64,000 nucleotides of DNA from positions 53,708-117,707 of the forward strand of contig VUYV01000772.1 of NCBI GenBank assembly GCA_008711295.1, given 5' to 3'. The position numbers were made by a program, and so were the translations under genes. Source of the stretch: Anarhynchus alexandrinus. Taxonomy: Eukaryota > Chordata > Aves > Charadriiformes > Charadriidae. Below, piece by piece: positions 63,590-64,000 of this stretch (position 1 is the first letter of the stretch; each line of letters begins with the position of its first letter). The notes under the pieces were generated by a model. It saw only the letters and a list, made by a program, of their open reading frames with translations, had not been told where the DNA came from and did not search any database.

Positions 63590-64000
63590 AGATACGCAAC
63601 CGAATTACAGACGGTGCCGCGGAACACCGTGACCCGCTTGGCCCGAGGGAAGCGCGGGGAGTGGGGCCCATCTCCATCGCAACCCCAACCGCCACCGGCC
63701 CGCCCGGGCCCGGGCAATGGCACAGCCCGGGCAGAGCTCCCAGCCCGAGCCCGGCCTCACCCCACGCGAGACCGGCGGGGAGCCGCGGGTCGGCGGCGCT
63801 GCCAGCGCCGGCAGGGGGGCGTGGGGAGAGACCCGCGGTGACCGGGACGGCGCTCCCCGCCGCTGCCCACGGGAGGACGCGCGGCGCGGGGGGAGGCAGC
63901 GCTGCTGCTGCGGAGCTGCCCCAGGCCCCGCCGCGGGCACCGGGCACAGCCCCGCTCACACCGATTACCCCGCTTCGGGGGCGCCAGCGGTGGGGGGGGG
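63590..64000. promoter_or_regulatory. SGPP2: CpG-rich island (left edge), possible SGPP2 promoter region
   Basis: Very GC-rich and dense in CG dinucleotides (for example ACGCGCGGCGCGGGG at about 63,880), rising sharply from AT-rich intronic sequence. It sits on the 5' side of SGPP2. CpG islands usually cover the transcription start, exon 1 and the beginning of intron 1, so this probably marks the SGPP2 start with exon 1 just outside. No SGPP2-like N-terminal reading frame was recognised inside it. Confidence 0.55.

Larger units (their letters stand above)
49236..64000 (-). other. SGPP2: SGPP2 first intron (partial, at least 14 kb)
   Basis: Upstream (in transcript sense) of the first recognised coding exon. 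I searched for a reading frame resembling the SGPP2 N-terminus and found none. It holds the CR1 copy at 58111, a T-run with an N at 54550, an A/T palindromic stretch at 54829-54857, a small GC-rich patch at 52.18-52.34 kb, and the CpG-rich edge. The open frames at 53723-54055 and 60041-60568 are not recognisable proteins. Confidence 0.7.

Noticed and set aside
63588..63959. - strand frames in the CpG island as SGPP2 exon 1
   Set aside because: They are Ala/Gly/Pro/Arg-rich from base composition. None resembles the SGPP2 N-terminus or joins convincingly in phase to the exon at 49235.

Overview
The window looks like a stretch of bird chromosome. The evidence is two vertebrate genes with GT-AG introns, six CR1 LINE fragments (the typical avian retroposon, with its ATTCTATGATTCT-type 3' end), introns of 3 to 16 kb, and GC-rich patches alternating with AT-rich intronic sequence. 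It is not prokaryotic: no operons, tRNA or rRNA genes, or CRISPR arrays were seen. I cannot name the species.

Two protein-coding genes are supported and they point at each other. On the left, on the + strand, are the last two coding exons of FARSB (cytosolic phenylalanyl-tRNA synthetase beta subunit): 1821-1973 and 18362-18513, with a poly(A) signal at 18617. They are separated by a 16.4 kb intron. On the right, on the - strand, are four coding exons of SGPP2 (sphingosine-1-phosphate phosphatase 2): 49077-49235, 37109-37288, 33666-33755 and 26210-26755. Together they encode 324 residues and carry all three catalytic motifs of the family. The N-terminal exon was not found. A CpG-rich block rising at the right edge (about 63,590-64,000) suggests that the promoter and exon 1 lie just past the window. 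As far as I recall, FARSB and SGPP2 are also tail-to-tail neighbours in human (2q36), so this is conserved synteny. The two genes have unrelated jobs: aminoacylation in the cytosol, and sphingolipid phosphate turnover in the endoplasmic reticulum.

The rest is intron, about 7.7 kb of intergenic DNA (18.5-26.2 kb), and repeats. Repeats include six CR1 fragments (four nearly identical), a 284-bp hAT-like DNA transposon with terminal inverted repeats next to a C16 tract, and an ~820-bp almost pure polypyrimidine block (polypurine in the SGPP2 transcript) that starts about 11 bp inside an SGPP2 intron and contains a 15-copy 18-bp minisatellite. All five CR1 fragments lying inside the two genes are in sense orientation. 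A possible decayed coding segment of unknown identity lies on the - strand at 5362-5605 inside the FARSB intron.

No undescribed multi-gene system was found. The items most worth checking are the polypurine block beside the SGPP2 splice donor, the unidentified - strand reading frame at 5.4-5.6 kb, and the CR1 orientation pattern. Three ambiguous bases (N at 5169, 31003, 54550) show this is a draft-type assembly.
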